Below, in pieces: positions 8,476 through 17,695 of a stretch of 64,000 nt of DNA. The notes beneath the pieces were generated by a model. The model was not told the origin of the DNA. It did not search any database and saw only the letters and a list, made by a program, of their open reading frames with translations. This DNA is from Kitasatospora sp. GAS204B. Its GTDB lineage: Bacteria > Actinomycetota > Actinomycetes > Streptomycetales > Streptomycetaceae. Made by a program: the position numbers and the translations under genes. Where the stretch lies: assembly GCF_029892155.1 (NCBI RefSeq), contig NZ_JARZAG010000014.1, forward strand, positions 62,001-126,000, given 5' to 3'. Numbering within the stretch: position 1 is the first letter of the stretch; each line of letters starts with the position of its first letter.

Positions 8476-10305
8476 TCAGCGCGGGATCTCGATGCGAAAG
8501 CGCAGGCGGCAGATCACCGCGTCGGTGTAGCGGCGGATCGCCAGGTCGAGGATCGCGCCGCGCTGGTTCTGCAGCAGCCGCTGCCAGGGCCTGGGCAGGT
8601 ACATCTCGGGGATCAGGACCACCAGCCGGTCGTGCCCCTCCTCAGCGGCCAGCACGCGCAGGTGGTCGACGATGGGCCGGGTCAGCGACCGCGACGGGCT
8701 GGTGAGCACGGTCAGCGGGACGTGCGGGTTCCAGGCGCTCCACGCCTCCTGGATCTCGTCCTCGCCGGGCGTGTCCTGGTCCTCCGGGTTGGCGACGGTG
8801 ACCGCCCGCACCTCGTCGCCCAGCGAGAGGGCGGCGCCGATCGCCTCCTGGGTGAGCCGGTTGACCGCGCCGACCGGGACGACGACCAGCGAGCGCCTCT
8901 GCTGGGGTGGTGCGGGCACCTCACCGATGTGCAGACCTTGGCCGATCCGCTGATAGGTGCGGTGGATCGCCTCGAACAGGGCGACCAACACGGCGACAGC
9001 GAGGAACACCAGCCAGCCGCCCTCGCCGAACTTCGCGATCAGCTCGATCACGGTCGCCACCGTCGTCAGCGCCGCTCCGAATCCGTTCAGCAGGGCGCGC
9101 GCCCGCCAGCTGGGCCCGCGTTCGATCCGCCAGTGCCGGACCATGCCGATCTGGGAGATGGAGAAGCCGATGAAGACGCCGATCGCGAAGACCGGCACCA
9201 AGGCCTGAGTGTCGCCCTGGGCGCCGATCAGCAGCACCAGCGCGGCGCCGGCCAGTACCAGGACGCCGTGCCGGTAGACCTGCCGGTCCGCGCGCAGTGC
9301 GAAGACGTGCGGCACGTGGTGGTCTCGGGCCAGCAGCGAGGTCAGCACGGGCATGCCGCCGAACGAGGTGTTCGCCGCCAGGGCCAGCAGTGCCATGGTG
9401 GTGAACTGCACGATGTAGAAGCCGGCGTTGTGGCCGAGCGCGGCTTCGGTGAGCTGGGCCAGCACGGTCTTGGTGTTGTTCGGGGCGACGTGGAAGCGGC
9501 CGATCAGGACCGACAGTCCGATCAGCATCGTGCCGAGCAGGGCGCCCAGCGCGATCTCGGTGCGCTGGGCGCGGCGCACCCGGGGCTTGCGGAAGGTCGG
9601 CACGGCGTTGGCGATGGCCTCCACACCGGTGAGCGCTGAGCAGCCGGAGGCGAAGGCCTTGAGGAGGAGCAGGAGCCCCACGCTCTCGGTGGCGGTCGCC
9701 GCGTGGGTCGGCTCGGTGACCGGGTGGGCTCGCAGCAGGCCGACCACGATCACGGTGAGGACCGCGATCACGAAGAGCACGGTCGGCAGGATCAGTACCT
9801 TGGCGGACTCGGCGACGCCGTACAGGTTGACGCCGGTGATCAGCGCGAGAACCAGCACGCAGAGCCAGACCCGCTCTGGGTACAGCGAGGGGAAGGCGGA
9901 GGTGAGCGCGGCGATCCCGGCGGAGACCGAGACCGCGACGTTCAGCACGTAGTCGATGATCAGCGAGGCCGCGGCGACCAGGCTCACCCGCCGGCCCAGG
10001 TGCCGAGCGGCCACCGCGTAGGCGCCGCCGCCGCTGGGGAAGGCCGCGATGACCTGCCGGTAGGAGAAGGTGAGCGCCGCCAGCAACAGCACGATGGCGA
10101 GTGTCACTGGCAAGGTGAAGCCCAGCCCGTGGCTGCCTGCCGCGGCCAGCACCACCACGATCGCCTCCGGCCCGTAGGCGACCGAGGCGAGCGCGTCCAG
10201 CGAGAGCGCGGCCAGGCCCTGAGGAACCGTCAGGCGGTCCAGTTCCTGGGCCGCGGGCTCTTGGCTTGGGCTCGCGCCGGTCGGCTCCGGGCTCGTGGGC
10301 TCCAT
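8476..10305 (-). CDS. APC-superfamily permease with C-terminal cytosolic domain
   Basis: A 609-residue protein. The start at 10305 follows GAGGCGG. Residues ~20-450 carry about 12 transmembrane helices with the APC signature near the start (LSLDALASVAYGPEAIVVVL) and FPSGGGAYAVAARHLGRRVS. A soluble C-terminal domain of ~150 residues (RRSLVVVPVGAVNRLTQEAI, HDRLVVLIPEMYLPRPW) resembles the tail of KimA/YdaO-type potassium/amino-acid permeases. Substrate cannot be assigned; potassium or an amino acid are the leading options. It is transcribed away from the RiPP operon and preceded by a structured leader (10329-10404). Confidence 0.8.
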   Translation of the reverse strand: MEPTSPEPTGASPSQEPAAQELDRLTVPQGLAALSLDALASVAYGPEAIVVVLAAAGSHGLGFTLPVTLAIVLLLAALTFSYRQVIAAFPSGGGAYAVAARHLGRRVSLVAAASLIIDYVLNVAVSVSAGIAALTSAFPSLYPERVWLCVLVLALITGVNLYGVAESAKVLILPTVLFVIAVLTVIVVGLLRAHPVTEPTHAATATESVGLLLLLKAFASGCSALTGVEAIANAVPTFRKPRVRRAQRTEIALGALLGTMLIGLSVLIGRFHVAPNNTKTVLAQLTEAALGHNAGFYIVQFTTMALLALAANTSFGGMPVLTSLLARDHHVPHVFALRADRQVYRHGVLVLAGAALVLLIGAQGDTQALVPVFAIGVFIGFSISQIGMVRHWRIERGPSWRARALLNGFGAALTTVATVIELIAKFGEGGWLVFLAVAVLVALFEAIHRTYQRIGQGLHIGEVPAPPQQRRSLVVVPVGAVNRLTQEAIGAALSLGDEVRAVTVANPEDQDTPGEDEIQEAWSAWNPHVPLTVLTSPSRSLTRPIVDHLRVLAAEEGHDRLVVLIPEMYLPRPWQRLLQNQRGAILDLAIRRYTDAVICRLRFRIEIPR

Positions 10306-10328
10306 GTTCCGCCTCGCATCGTCGCTGT

Positions 10329-10404
10329 CGTGAACGACCGGTTCTGCACCGGCGTGCCCTCCTGGGGGAGACAGCCGACTGCCCAGGGGATGACACCGTT
10401 CACG
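10329..10404 (-). promoter_or_regulatory. Structured 5' leader RNA of the APC permease
   Basis: Read on the minus strand, CGTGAACG (10397-10404) pairs with CGTTCACG (10329-10336) as an 8-bp closing stem. Inside, CCTGGG pairs with CCCAGG and CCGGT pairs with ACCGG across a GCAGA loop, giving a three-way junction. It ends 23 nt before the permease start. I could not match it to a named riboswitch class; it may be a cis-regulatory RNA or an attenuator. Confidence 0.45.
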
Positions 10405-10509
10405 CGAACACGCCCCCCAACGGAGCCCGAACGCGCCGAAGCTGCGGGTGGTGGATCGCAAGTCGCCGTCTACGACAAAGGTCGCTGACGATGACCGTCT
10501 TTCGTAGGT

Positions 10510-10521
10510 ATACGGACGTAT
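10510..10521. promoter_or_regulatory. ATACG-GA-CGTAT palindrome, possible operator
   Basis: A 12-bp interrupted palindrome in the divergent region between the APC permease (start 10305) and the SARP regulator (start 10608), about 90 bp upstream of the latter. It is short, so chance cannot be excluded. Confidence 0.25.
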
Positions 10522-10607
10522 CCCGTGCCTCTTAGCGTGACTGTGTCCATCGGGCCGAGGTGTCCAGGCCGAATCTTGCAGCTCGTCTTCAGTACGAGGA
10601 GGTAACT

Positions 10608-11723
10608 GTGAGCGAGTCCGAGGAGAATCACAGCGCACCCGCCATGGCGGTCCGGCCGTCCCACGACGCAGGCACGGCACGGTTCACGGTACTGGGCCTG
10701 CTGTCCATCACGGACGCCGAGGGCGTGGCGGTGCTCCAGCCCTCGAAACCAGCCGTCCTGCTGGCCGCGCTCCTGGTCCGCCCCAACGCTGTGGTGTCCC
10801 TCGAGCGCCTGCAGCAGGTCATCTGGGGCCAAGAGCACCCGGCGAGCGCGAAGGCCGCGCTGCAGAGCTGTGTCGTACGCCTGCGCAGGCTCTTCGGCAC
10901 CTACGGGATCTCCGGCACGGTCATCGAGGCGGTACCGGGCGGCTACCGGCTGCTCACCGATGCGCAAGGCCTGGATCTGCTGCGGTTTCGCGAGATACGG
11001 GACCGGGCGGCGGCCGCGGACGACGTGGACACCGAGTTGGAGCTGCTGCACTCGGCCCTGGATCTGTGGCAGTTCCCGCTGCTGGTCAACGTCGGCTCCG
11101 CGGTACTGCACCGGGACGAGGTGCCCCAGCTCGAGGATGAGTGGCTGCAGACCGCGGAACGCGTCTTCGACATCGAACTCTCCCTGGGCCATTACCGCGA
11201 GGCGGTGGTCGAGCTGCGGCCGGTCGCGCGCGCGTACCCAATGCACGAGCGGTTCTGGGAGCAGCTCATCGAGGCGCTGTGGGGAGCTGGAAGGCGTGCG
11301 GAGGCGCTGTGCGAGTACCGCCGGGTGAAGAAGCACCTGCTGGAGGAGCTCGGTGTCGATCCTGGGCTGGGTCTGCAGCGGCTGGAGATGGCCATCCTGC
11401 GTGGCGAGTCCAACACGGCCGACCGGTCACCGGTGTTCTCGCCCGAGACATATGACGATCCGCCCGATGGGCGGTACGAAGCTGAGGCGGGCCAGCTGCC
11501 GCCCGGTGACCGTGTCAGCGGGGAACTGGTCCTGGCCGCCCTGGTACGCGCCGGGCTCCTGCAGGAGGAGCAACGGGGTTCGTACCGCATGCACGCACTG
11601 CTGCGCGTTTTCACCTGCGCGGCAGGTGAGCGCCAGCAAGCGGCGTGCGGCCAGAGCCCTATGGAGCGGCCGGTGCGTTCGCTCCGGCACACAGCCGCCG
11701 CGCGGCAGAAAACAAGGGTGTGA
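10608..11723 (+). CDS. SARP-family regulator of the RiPP operon
   Basis: A 371-residue protein; the GTG at 10608 is chosen because AGGAGG lies six bases upstream. Residues ~22-105 form an OmpR-type winged helix (FTVLGLLSITDAEGVAVLQP opening, then SVVRLRRLF-like CVVRLRRLF). Residues ~110-260 form the bacterial transcriptional activation domain (RFWEQLIEALWGAGRRAEAL, YRRVKKHLLEELGVDP). The tail, LVRAGLLQEEQRGSYRMHAL, looks like a leftover of the winged-helix end of an NB-ARC module, as if a large AfsR-type SARP had lost its ATPase core. The gene ends 3 nt before the next start, so it is the first gene of the biosynthetic operon and probably activates it. Confidence 0.85.
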   Translation: MSESEENHSAPAMAVRPSHDAGTARFTVLGLLSITDAEGVAVLQPSKPAVLLAALLVRPNAVVSLERLQQVIWGQEHPASAKAALQSCVVRLRRLFGTYGISGTVIEAVPGGYRLLTDAQGLDLLRFREIRDRAAAADDVDTELELLHSALDLWQFPLLVNVGSAVLHRDEVPQLEDEWLQTAERVFDIELSLGHYREAVVELRPVARAYPMHERFWEQLIEALWGAGRRAEALCEYRRVKKHLLEELGVDPGLGLQRLEMAILRGESNTADRSPVFSPETYDDPPDGRYEAEAGQLPPGDRVSGELVLAALVRAGLLQEEQRGSYRMHALLRVFTCAAGERQQAACGQSPMERPVRSLRHTAAARQKTRV

Positions 11724-11726
11724 GAC

Positions 11727-13991
11727 ATGGCAGTGTACGAGGAGATCGCCGACACCCGTCCGCGGATCCGAGGGGACGTGCTGTTCACCAGCGCGCCGGC
11801 CGGGGTGCTCTTCCACAACGCGCACGGCGGTTTCACCCTGGCCACCAAGGACGCCTACCGGTTCGCCTCACTGATCGTCCCTCACCTGAACGGGGACCGC
11901 AGTGTGGCCGAGCTCTGCCTGGGACTCACCGAGCGGCAGCAGAGCATGGTGGTGGAACTCATCGCGGCGCTGTACAAGCGCGGTTTCGCCCGCGACGCCG
12001 GTCCCCCCGCGGTGGGCGTCTCAGCCCTGCCCGCGCAGGTCGCCACGCGATTCGCCGCCCAACTGGAGTACATCGACCACTACGTGGGAGACGCCGAGGA
12101 ACGCTTTCAGCGGTTCCGGCAGACCCGGGTGGCGGTGCTCGGTGACGATCCGCTCGCGTTGTGGTGCGTTCTGAGCTTGATACGCAACGGCTGCTGCGCC
12201 ATCGGGGTCCTGCCGAGTCTGGACTGGCGCGGTGACAGCCTGGCCGAGGTCGCTGCAGAGGAGCGGGCACTGGCCGACAGCGGCTGCCCGGTGTCGGTGC
12301 GCTGGCTGACCGGTGCCGCCCAGAGCGGCAGCGGGCTCACCTGGGCGGATCTCGAGGGATTCGACCTGGTCGTGGCCACCCGCGATCAGCAGGTGCTCCA
12401 ACTGCTGGAGGCGGGCATACCGCCAGGGCAGCACGTGCTGCCCGCCTGGCGCCTGGGTGAGCGCCAGGTGATCGGGCCGGTCATGACCGCGGACTCGACC
12501 GGATGCTGGGTGTGCGCCGCGCTTCGTCTGGGCGCCAACACGGACCCGGGCGCCTTGGCGGACCTGTGGAGCGGTATGACAGCGTTCGCGCCGGCACACC
12601 CAGGCGGGCAGCCGCTGAGCAGCCCGCTGGCCGCGATGCTGGGTAACCTGCTCGGCTTCGAGGTCTTCCGTCTCACCACCGGAGCGCTGCCGGCCGAGAC
12701 AGCAGGGCGCCTGGTCATCCAGGACCTGAACTCGCTGGACACCGTCTGCGAACCGCTGCTCCCCCATCCGTGTTGCCTGCGCTGTGCCCGCCTGGACGAG
12801 GAGCCGGTGGGCCCGGTGAGCGACCTGCTCCCGCAAGGCAGCGACCCCGCCTCCTCCATCGCACCCGCCCACCAGCCGCCACTGGGCGGCTCCGGGATCG
12901 AGGAAGAGGAGGCCGCGCAGGCGGCGCTCTTGGCCTTAGAGACGCGCTCGGTCCTGCTCCAGCCGCACACCGGGGTCTTCGCGGGCTTCGCCGACGACGG
13001 CTGGACCCAGACACCCCTCAAGATCGCCACGGTGAAGCTGGGGGTCGCCCATGGGATCCGGCGGGAGATCTCCGCATTCGATGTGCACCACGTCGCCGGT
13101 GCGCGACTGCGCGCGCTGTACCGGGCCGCCGAGGTCTATGCCGAGCACGTCGTACCGCTGAGCGACGTGCGCGTCGCGGCTTCGCTGACGTGGTCCCAGG
13201 GCGAGATGCGGATCGGCCCCGCGCAGCTGAGCACCTGGAGCGGCACCGAGGCCTCCCCGGCCCAGGTCCGCACCTGGTGTGCCGCCACCTGCCTTCGCAC
13301 GGGCGGCACGGCCCTGATCCCCGCCGGCGCAGCGCGCCCCTTCGGCCCGTACAACCATCAGCGGACCTTCGAAGCCACCAGCACAGGCATGGCGGCTGGA
13401 GCATCGATGCAGGAGGCAACCGTGCGGGGGCTGCAGTCGGCGCTGGCCTTCGACGCGCTGCGCCAGAACCTGCGAGGCCAGGGCGATGCGGCGCTGTTCG
13501 CCCTGGACATCTTCGGGGACGATCCCGAACTCACCTTCCTCGCCCGCTCGGCCGAGAACCTCGGCCTGGGCCTGGAGCTCCTGGAGTTGGGCGACACCCT
13601 CCAGCAGCCGCTCCCGGTGGTCCTGGCCCGCACCACCGACCCGGAGACAGGCCTGGGCCACTGGGCGCTCGCCGGCGCACTGCACCGGCGCCAGGCCGCG
13701 CTGGAGGCCGTGCGCGACCTGCTGGGCCAGGTCCAACTGGGCCGCGAGCAGGGCCGCCGCGTCGATACGGGCGACCCTGTCCTTGGGGCGCTGGAGGCGA
13801 GCACCCTGGCGGCGGCCCGGGCCGCAACCGTGGGCACAGGAAGGCCGTTGGGTCCGCGCACAGTCCTGGAGCGGCTGCACGCCCAGGGGCGCGATGTCCT
13901 GGTGGTGCCGGTGGCTGCCGCCGACCTGCAGGCAGGGCGGATCCACGCGGTGCGGGTGCTGCTGGCGAACGGAGACCCGGATGTCCAGTGA
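11727..13991 (+). CDS. TOMM leader-binding ThiF-like protein with degenerate YcaO-like C-half
   Basis: A 754-residue protein. Residues 1-95 form a PqqD-like RiPP recognition element (FHNAHGGFTLATKDAYRF, SLIVPHLNGDRSVAELCLGL). Residues ~110-360 form an E1/ThiF-like fold, with TRVAVLGDDPLALWCVLSLI at the nucleotide-fold position. A Cys4 zinc site is formed by C260/C263 (CWVC) and C350/C353 (CLRC). The last ~330 residues look like a worn YcaO domain: STGMAAGASMQEATVRGLQS is in the place of the YcaO GxAxGxxxxEAxxRAxxE motif, but the ATP-binding acidic residues are largely missing. The family delivers the leader peptide to the YcaO cyclodehydratase. The gene overlaps YcaO-1 by 11 nt. Confidence 0.82.
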   Translation: MAVYEEIADTRPRIRGDVLFTSAPAGVLFHNAHGGFTLATKDAYRFASLIVPHLNGDRSVAELCLGLTERQQSMVVELIAALYKRGFARDAGPPAVGVSALPAQVATRFAAQLEYIDHYVGDAEERFQRFRQTRVAVLGDDPLALWCVLSLIRNGCCAIGVLPSLDWRGDSLAEVAAEERALADSGCPVSVRWLTGAAQSGSGLTWADLEGFDLVVATRDQQVLQLLEAGIPPGQHVLPAWRLGERQVIGPVMTADSTGCWVCAALRLGANTDPGALADLWSGMTAFAPAHPGGQPLSSPLAAMLGNLLGFEVFRLTTGALPAETAGRLVIQDLNSLDTVCEPLLPHPCCLRCARLDEEPVGPVSDLLPQGSDPASSIAPAHQPPLGGSGIEEEEAAQAALLALETRSVLLQPHTGVFAGFADDGWTQTPLKIATVKLGVAHGIRREISAFDVHHVAGARLRALYRAAEVYAEHVVPLSDVRVAASLTWSQGEMRIGPAQLSTWSGTEASPAQVRTWCAATCLRTGGTALIPAGAARPFGPYNHQRTFEATSTGMAAGASMQEATVRGLQSALAFDALRQNLRGQGDAALFALDIFGDDPELTFLARSAENLGLGLELLELGDTLQQPLPVVLARTTDPETGLGHWALAGALHRRQAALEAVRDLLGQVQLGREQGRRVDTGDPVLGALEASTLAAARAATVGTGRPLGPRTVLERLHAQGRDVLVVPVAAADLQAGRIHAVRVLLANGDPDVQ

Positions 13992-15996
13992 CGTCTTGGC
14001 CTCTGCCCCGGGCCGCCACCACAGACCGGGGCCACGTGTGGCTCTCGGGTACGCCGGCCCCTGGGCGAAGGCCTGCCACAGCCTGGCGGCACAGTTGACG
14101 CAGAGCCTGGAGCGCCACCGGCCAGCCCAAGGCGCCGTCCCCGACGTGCGGGTGTCGGTGCTGGGCGTACACGACGAACTCACCACCACCGCAGCAGACC
14201 CGCGTGCGCAGGCTACTGCGCTACATCTGTACGGGCACCACGCGATCGTCGGCCCGGGCGACCCCGGCACCTGCCCCGGGGCCCCGTGCGCGCGCTGCCT
14301 GGCCCGGCGCTGGCAGGCAGTGCGCCCGCGCGGACTGCGGGAGGCCTTGGAGCTGGGCTCGGGCACCGCGGCGGCGGGCAGCCCGCCATGGGCCATGCCG
14401 TTCGTCACCGACGCCCTCGCCGCGCTGCTCGCCGCCCGTCGCCAGGCCAAGGACAGCCATGGCGGCGCCGGTTCGCTGCGCTCTGCCACCGTCCACCTGC
14501 TCGACCTGGAGACGCTGCGGGTCAGCGGCTTTCCTCTGCTGGCGGACGCGCAGTGCCCGCAGTGCGGACGCCGCGAGGACGACAACGCCGAGCAGGCGCG
14601 GATCGTCCTGGGGAGCCGGCCCAAGCCGGCGCCGGGGACGTTTCGGCTGCGCACCGTCGAAGACTACGACCTGCCCCTGCAGGCGCTGGTGAACCCGGTC
14701 GCCGGGATGCTGGGTCCCGGGGTGGTGCCCGACCTCACCTCCACCTCCACGTCTTCCACCACCGGCTGCTTCACGATGCGCTCGGGCACGTACCTGCGCG
14801 AGTGCTTCTGGGGCGGGCACACCAGCAGCTACCGCAGCAGTGCCCGGGTGGGCCTGCTGGAAGGCCTGGAGCGTTTCGCCGGGATGCGGCCACGCGCACG
14901 GCGCACCCGCCTGGTGGCCGCCTTCGCGGACCTCGATCGGGCGGTGGACCCGCGCGTCTGCGGACTGTACAGCGAGGATTTCCACCGCGCCGACCCGACG
15001 GTGCGCCCCTTCTGCCCAAGGCGGGCGATCCCCTGGGTGTGGGGCCACTCGCTGCGCGACCAGGAGCCGATCCTGGTGCCCGAGGTCCTGGCCTATTACC
15101 ACGCACCCGGCGGGGTGGGGAACAGGTTCGTCCAGGAGAGCTCCAACGGCTGTGCGTCGGGCAGTTGCCTGGAGGAGGCCATCTACTTCGCGCTGATGGA
15201 GGTCATCGAACGTGATGCATTCCTGATCGCCTGGTACGGCCAGCTCGCCCTGCCCGAACTCGACCCGCACCAGGGCACCGGCCGTGAGACCCGCAGCATG
15301 GTCGAGAGGCTTGAGATGTACGGCTACCGGGCCCGCTTCTTCGACCTGCGGATCACCTTCCCCATCCCGGTGGTGGCCGCCGTCGCCGAGCGTACGGACG
15401 GCGCCCTGGGCCGGCTGTGCTTCGGCGCGGGGGCGAGCCTGGATGCCGAAACGGCTCTGCGGGCCGGCCTGTGCGAGATCGCCACCGACGCGGTGCACCT
15501 GCGCCGGCGCACCGCGCGCCAGTTGGAGCGGCTGCGGGCGATGGCAACCGACTTCGAGCGGATCAAAGTCCTGCACGACCATCCCATGGTGTACGGGCTA
15601 CCCGAGATGGCCCGCCATGCCGACTTCCTGCTGCGCGCCGCGGACAGCGGCCCGCGCCGGCCGCTGAGCACGCTCGCCGCAGGCGGCCGTGGCCACGGGC
15701 CGTGGGCTTCGGCGACCTGCGGCGACCTGCGCGAGGACCTCGACCGCTGCGTGCAGGCGGTGACCGGCGCCGGATTCGATGTCGTCGTGGTCGACCAGAG
15801 CACACCCGAGCAGCGTGCCCTCGGCCTGCGCACGGCGAAGGTGATCGTCCCGGGTCTACTCCCCCTGGACTTCGGCTGGCGCCGCCAGCGCGCCCTGGCC
15901 ATGCCCCGGCTGCGCGCCGCGCCCCGGCTCGCAGGTCTGCGTGAGCACGACCTGAGGGACGACGAACTCAACCAGGCCCCGCACCCCTTCCCTTGA
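13981..15996 (+). CDS. YcaO azoline-forming cyclodehydratase 1
   Basis: A 671-residue protein. The start at 13981 lies inside the 3' end of the leader-binding gene; the open frame extends 495 nt further upstream but only as that gene's shadow. The N-terminal third has a zinc-like Cys set (C103/C106 and C192/C195). The YcaO domain follows: NGCASGSCLEEAIYFALMEV (from ~388) and IERDAFLIAWYG supply the ATP/Mg acidic motifs, with SRSSARVGLLEGLER-like SSARVGLLEGLERFAGM before it. The C-terminus ends in HPFP, the proline-rich tail needed by TOMM YcaOs. It should use ATP to turn Cys/Ser/Thr of the precursor into azolines, guided by the upstream protein. Confidence 0.9.
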   Translation: MSSDVLASAPGRHHRPGPRVALGYAGPWAKACHSLAAQLTQSLERHRPAQGAVPDVRVSVLGVHDELTTTAADPRAQATALHLYGHHAIVGPGDPGTCPGAPCARCLARRWQAVRPRGLREALELGSGTAAAGSPPWAMPFVTDALAALLAARRQAKDSHGGAGSLRSATVHLLDLETLRVSGFPLLADAQCPQCGRREDDNAEQARIVLGSRPKPAPGTFRLRTVEDYDLPLQALVNPVAGMLGPGVVPDLTSTSTSSTTGCFTMRSGTYLRECFWGGHTSSYRSSARVGLLEGLERFAGMRPRARRTRLVAAFADLDRAVDPRVCGLYSEDFHRADPTVRPFCPRRAIPWVWGHSLRDQEPILVPEVLAYYHAPGGVGNRFVQESSNGCASGSCLEEAIYFALMEVIERDAFLIAWYGQLALPELDPHQGTGRETRSMVERLEMYGYRARFFDLRITFPIPVVAAVAERTDGALGRLCFGAGASLDAETALRAGLCEIATDAVHLRRRTARQLERLRAMATDFERIKVLHDHPMVYGLPEMARHADFLLRAADSGPRRPLSTLAAGGRGHGPWASATCGDLREDLDRCVQAVTGAGFDVVVVDQSTPEQRALGLRTAKVIVPGLLPLDFGWRRQRALAMPRLRAAPRLAGLREHDLRDDELNQAPHPFP

Positions 15997-16063
15997 CCAC
16001 CGCTCACTGCCTGCCCATCCGCGCGGCGCCCCGGCACAACCCGATCAAGAAGGTAGGGACACC

Positions 16064-17674
16064 ATGAGCTACGCCCACCTCTATGCGACCGCGGTGATGC
16101 GCCGTGGCCGGGTCCCGATGGAACCGGCGGACTTCGTCCCCAACTGGCAGGACCGGCCCAGGAAAGGCAAGTTCTTCCCCCACGCGGAGCACTTCCCGCT
16201 GCCGACCGGCCACACGCAGGCGGCAGCCACCACGCAACGCGGTCTGACCGGGCCCCGCGGTGACGGCACCTTCGACCTCGCGCTGCTGGGCGCCATGCTC
16301 CAGGACTCCTACGGCCTGACCGGGCGCCGACTGGCGGTGCAGGCCAACTCCGACCTGCCCGCTCTGCCGCACTACACGCAGGCCAACTGGTCACGCGGCA
16401 CCGCCTCCGGCGGCGGCCTCTACCCGATCGGCATCCACTGGATCAGCGGCCCCGCCACCCCCCTCACCCCAGGTGTCTACCATTACGCGACGGGCCACCA
16501 CACGATGCAGCGGCTGCTGACCGGAGACGTCAGCGCCCAGGTCCGGGCAGCGGTGGGCGACGACGCCCTGCTGGGTGACACCGACCAGTTCCTGATCCTC
16601 GGCGTCAATTTCTGGCAGAACGCGTTCAAGTACAACAGCTTCTCCTACCACGTCGTCACCATGGACATCGGCGCGCTCCTGCAGACCTGGCGGATCTGGG
16701 CCCGCGCCCACGGCCTGCACATCAGTGCCGCCCTGTGGTTCGACGAGGAGCGACTGGGCCGACTGCTCGGCTTCCAGCCCGAGCAGGAGGGGGTCTTCGC
16801 CGTCGTCCCGCTGCCCTGGCAACCCGCGGCCACCGGCGCACCCACCCCGCCTGCGGGCCCCGCCGACACCGCAGCGCCGGCGCGAGTACGCATAGCGGAC
16901 GAGGAACGCTCCCAACGCGTGCTCACCTTCAAAACGGTCCAGCGTGTCCACGCGGCGACCGCACGTCACAGCGCGCGGCGGCCGGCGCCCGCCGCGCTGG
17001 CCGCGGCCCTGACCTCCAGCGCACCGGCACGCACGGTCGCCAAGAAGGTGCTCCTGCCCCGGCCGCAGCCACTGGCCACCGGTATAGGTCAGGCCCTGCG
17101 GGCCCGGCGCAGCAGCTTCGGCCGGTTCTCGGCCCAGCCCCCGCTGCGCGCCGAGCAGTTGTCGACCGTCCTTGCGGCAACTGCCTCGGCCGCACACCTG
17201 GACAGCGATGTCGAACTCCCCGACGGGCCGGCGCTGACCCGGCTGTACGTCTTCGCCAACCACGTCGACGACGTGCCCGCCGGGACCTACGCCTACGACC
17301 ACGAGGCCGGCTCGCTGGAGCTGATCAGCACCGAGGCGCCGGGGGCGTTCCTGCAGGAGGCCTACTTCCTGTCCAACTACAACCTGGAGCAAGCCGGCGC
17401 GGTGATCATGGTTGCCGCCCCCACGCACGCCGTCCTGGACGCCGTCGGCGACCGGGGCTTGCGGCTGGTCAACGCCGCAGTCGGGGCGGCCTCCCAGGCG
17501 TTCTACACCTCCTCGGCCGCGGCCGGCCTGGGCTGCGGCGTGGCACTCGGCTTCGACTGCGTCGCCTACGCCGAAAAGCTCGGGCTTGCGGAAACCGGCG
17601 AGGTGCCGCTGCTGATCATGATGGTCGGTCACGAACGGCCCCACCCCGCCGACTTCCAGTACCAGATCGTCTGA
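16064..17674 (+). CDS. SagB-type azoline dehydrogenase, two nitroreductase domains
   Basis: A 536-residue protein starting after AAGGTAGGG. Two nitroreductase-like domains are joined in tandem. The first (~70-260) shows SRGTASGGGLYPIGIHWISG, the SagB FMN-binding and active-site region, and FKYNSFSYHVVTMDIGALLQ. The second (~340-536) opens with IGQALRARRSSFGRFSAQPP and ends with LIMMVGHERP. SagB enzymes use FMN to oxidise thiazolines/oxazolines to aromatic azoles. The N-terminal residues (LYATAVMRRGRVPMEPADFV) match the family's usual opening. It lies 67 nt after YcaO-1 and 21 nt before the LanB gene, consistent with one operon. Confidence 0.88.
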   Translation: MSYAHLYATAVMRRGRVPMEPADFVPNWQDRPRKGKFFPHAEHFPLPTGHTQAAATTQRGLTGPRGDGTFDLALLGAMLQDSYGLTGRRLAVQANSDLPALPHYTQANWSRGTASGGGLYPIGIHWISGPATPLTPGVYHYATGHHTMQRLLTGDVSAQVRAAVGDDALLGDTDQFLILGVNFWQNAFKYNSFSYHVVTMDIGALLQTWRIWARAHGLHISAALWFDEERLGRLLGFQPEQEGVFAVVPLPWQPAATGAPTPPAGPADTAAPARVRIADEERSQRVLTFKTVQRVHAATARHSARRPAPAALAAALTSSAPARTVAKKVLLPRPQPLATGIGQALRARRSSFGRFSAQPPLRAEQLSTVLAATASAAHLDSDVELPDGPALTRLYVFANHVDDVPAGTYAYDHEAGSLELISTEAPGAFLQEAYFLSNYNLEQAGAVIMVAAPTHAVLDAVGDRGLRLVNAAVGAASQAFYTSSAAAGLGCGVALGFDCVAYAEKLGLAETGEVPLLIMMVGHERPHPADFQYQIV

Positions 17675-17695
17675 AGCCCCGGGGGAACCGTGAAC

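Noticed and set aside
8921..10396. Long minus-strand Arg/Ala/Gly-rich frame opposite/within the APC permease gene
   Set aside because: Typical high-GC shadow frame; the permease frame has clear transmembrane helices and family motifs.
13486..13980. N-terminal 165-residue extension of YcaO-1
   Set aside because: It overlaps the leader-binding protein gene in another frame, is Arg/Ser/Trp-rich and has no family similarity; ATG 13981 near the upstream stop fits coupled translation.
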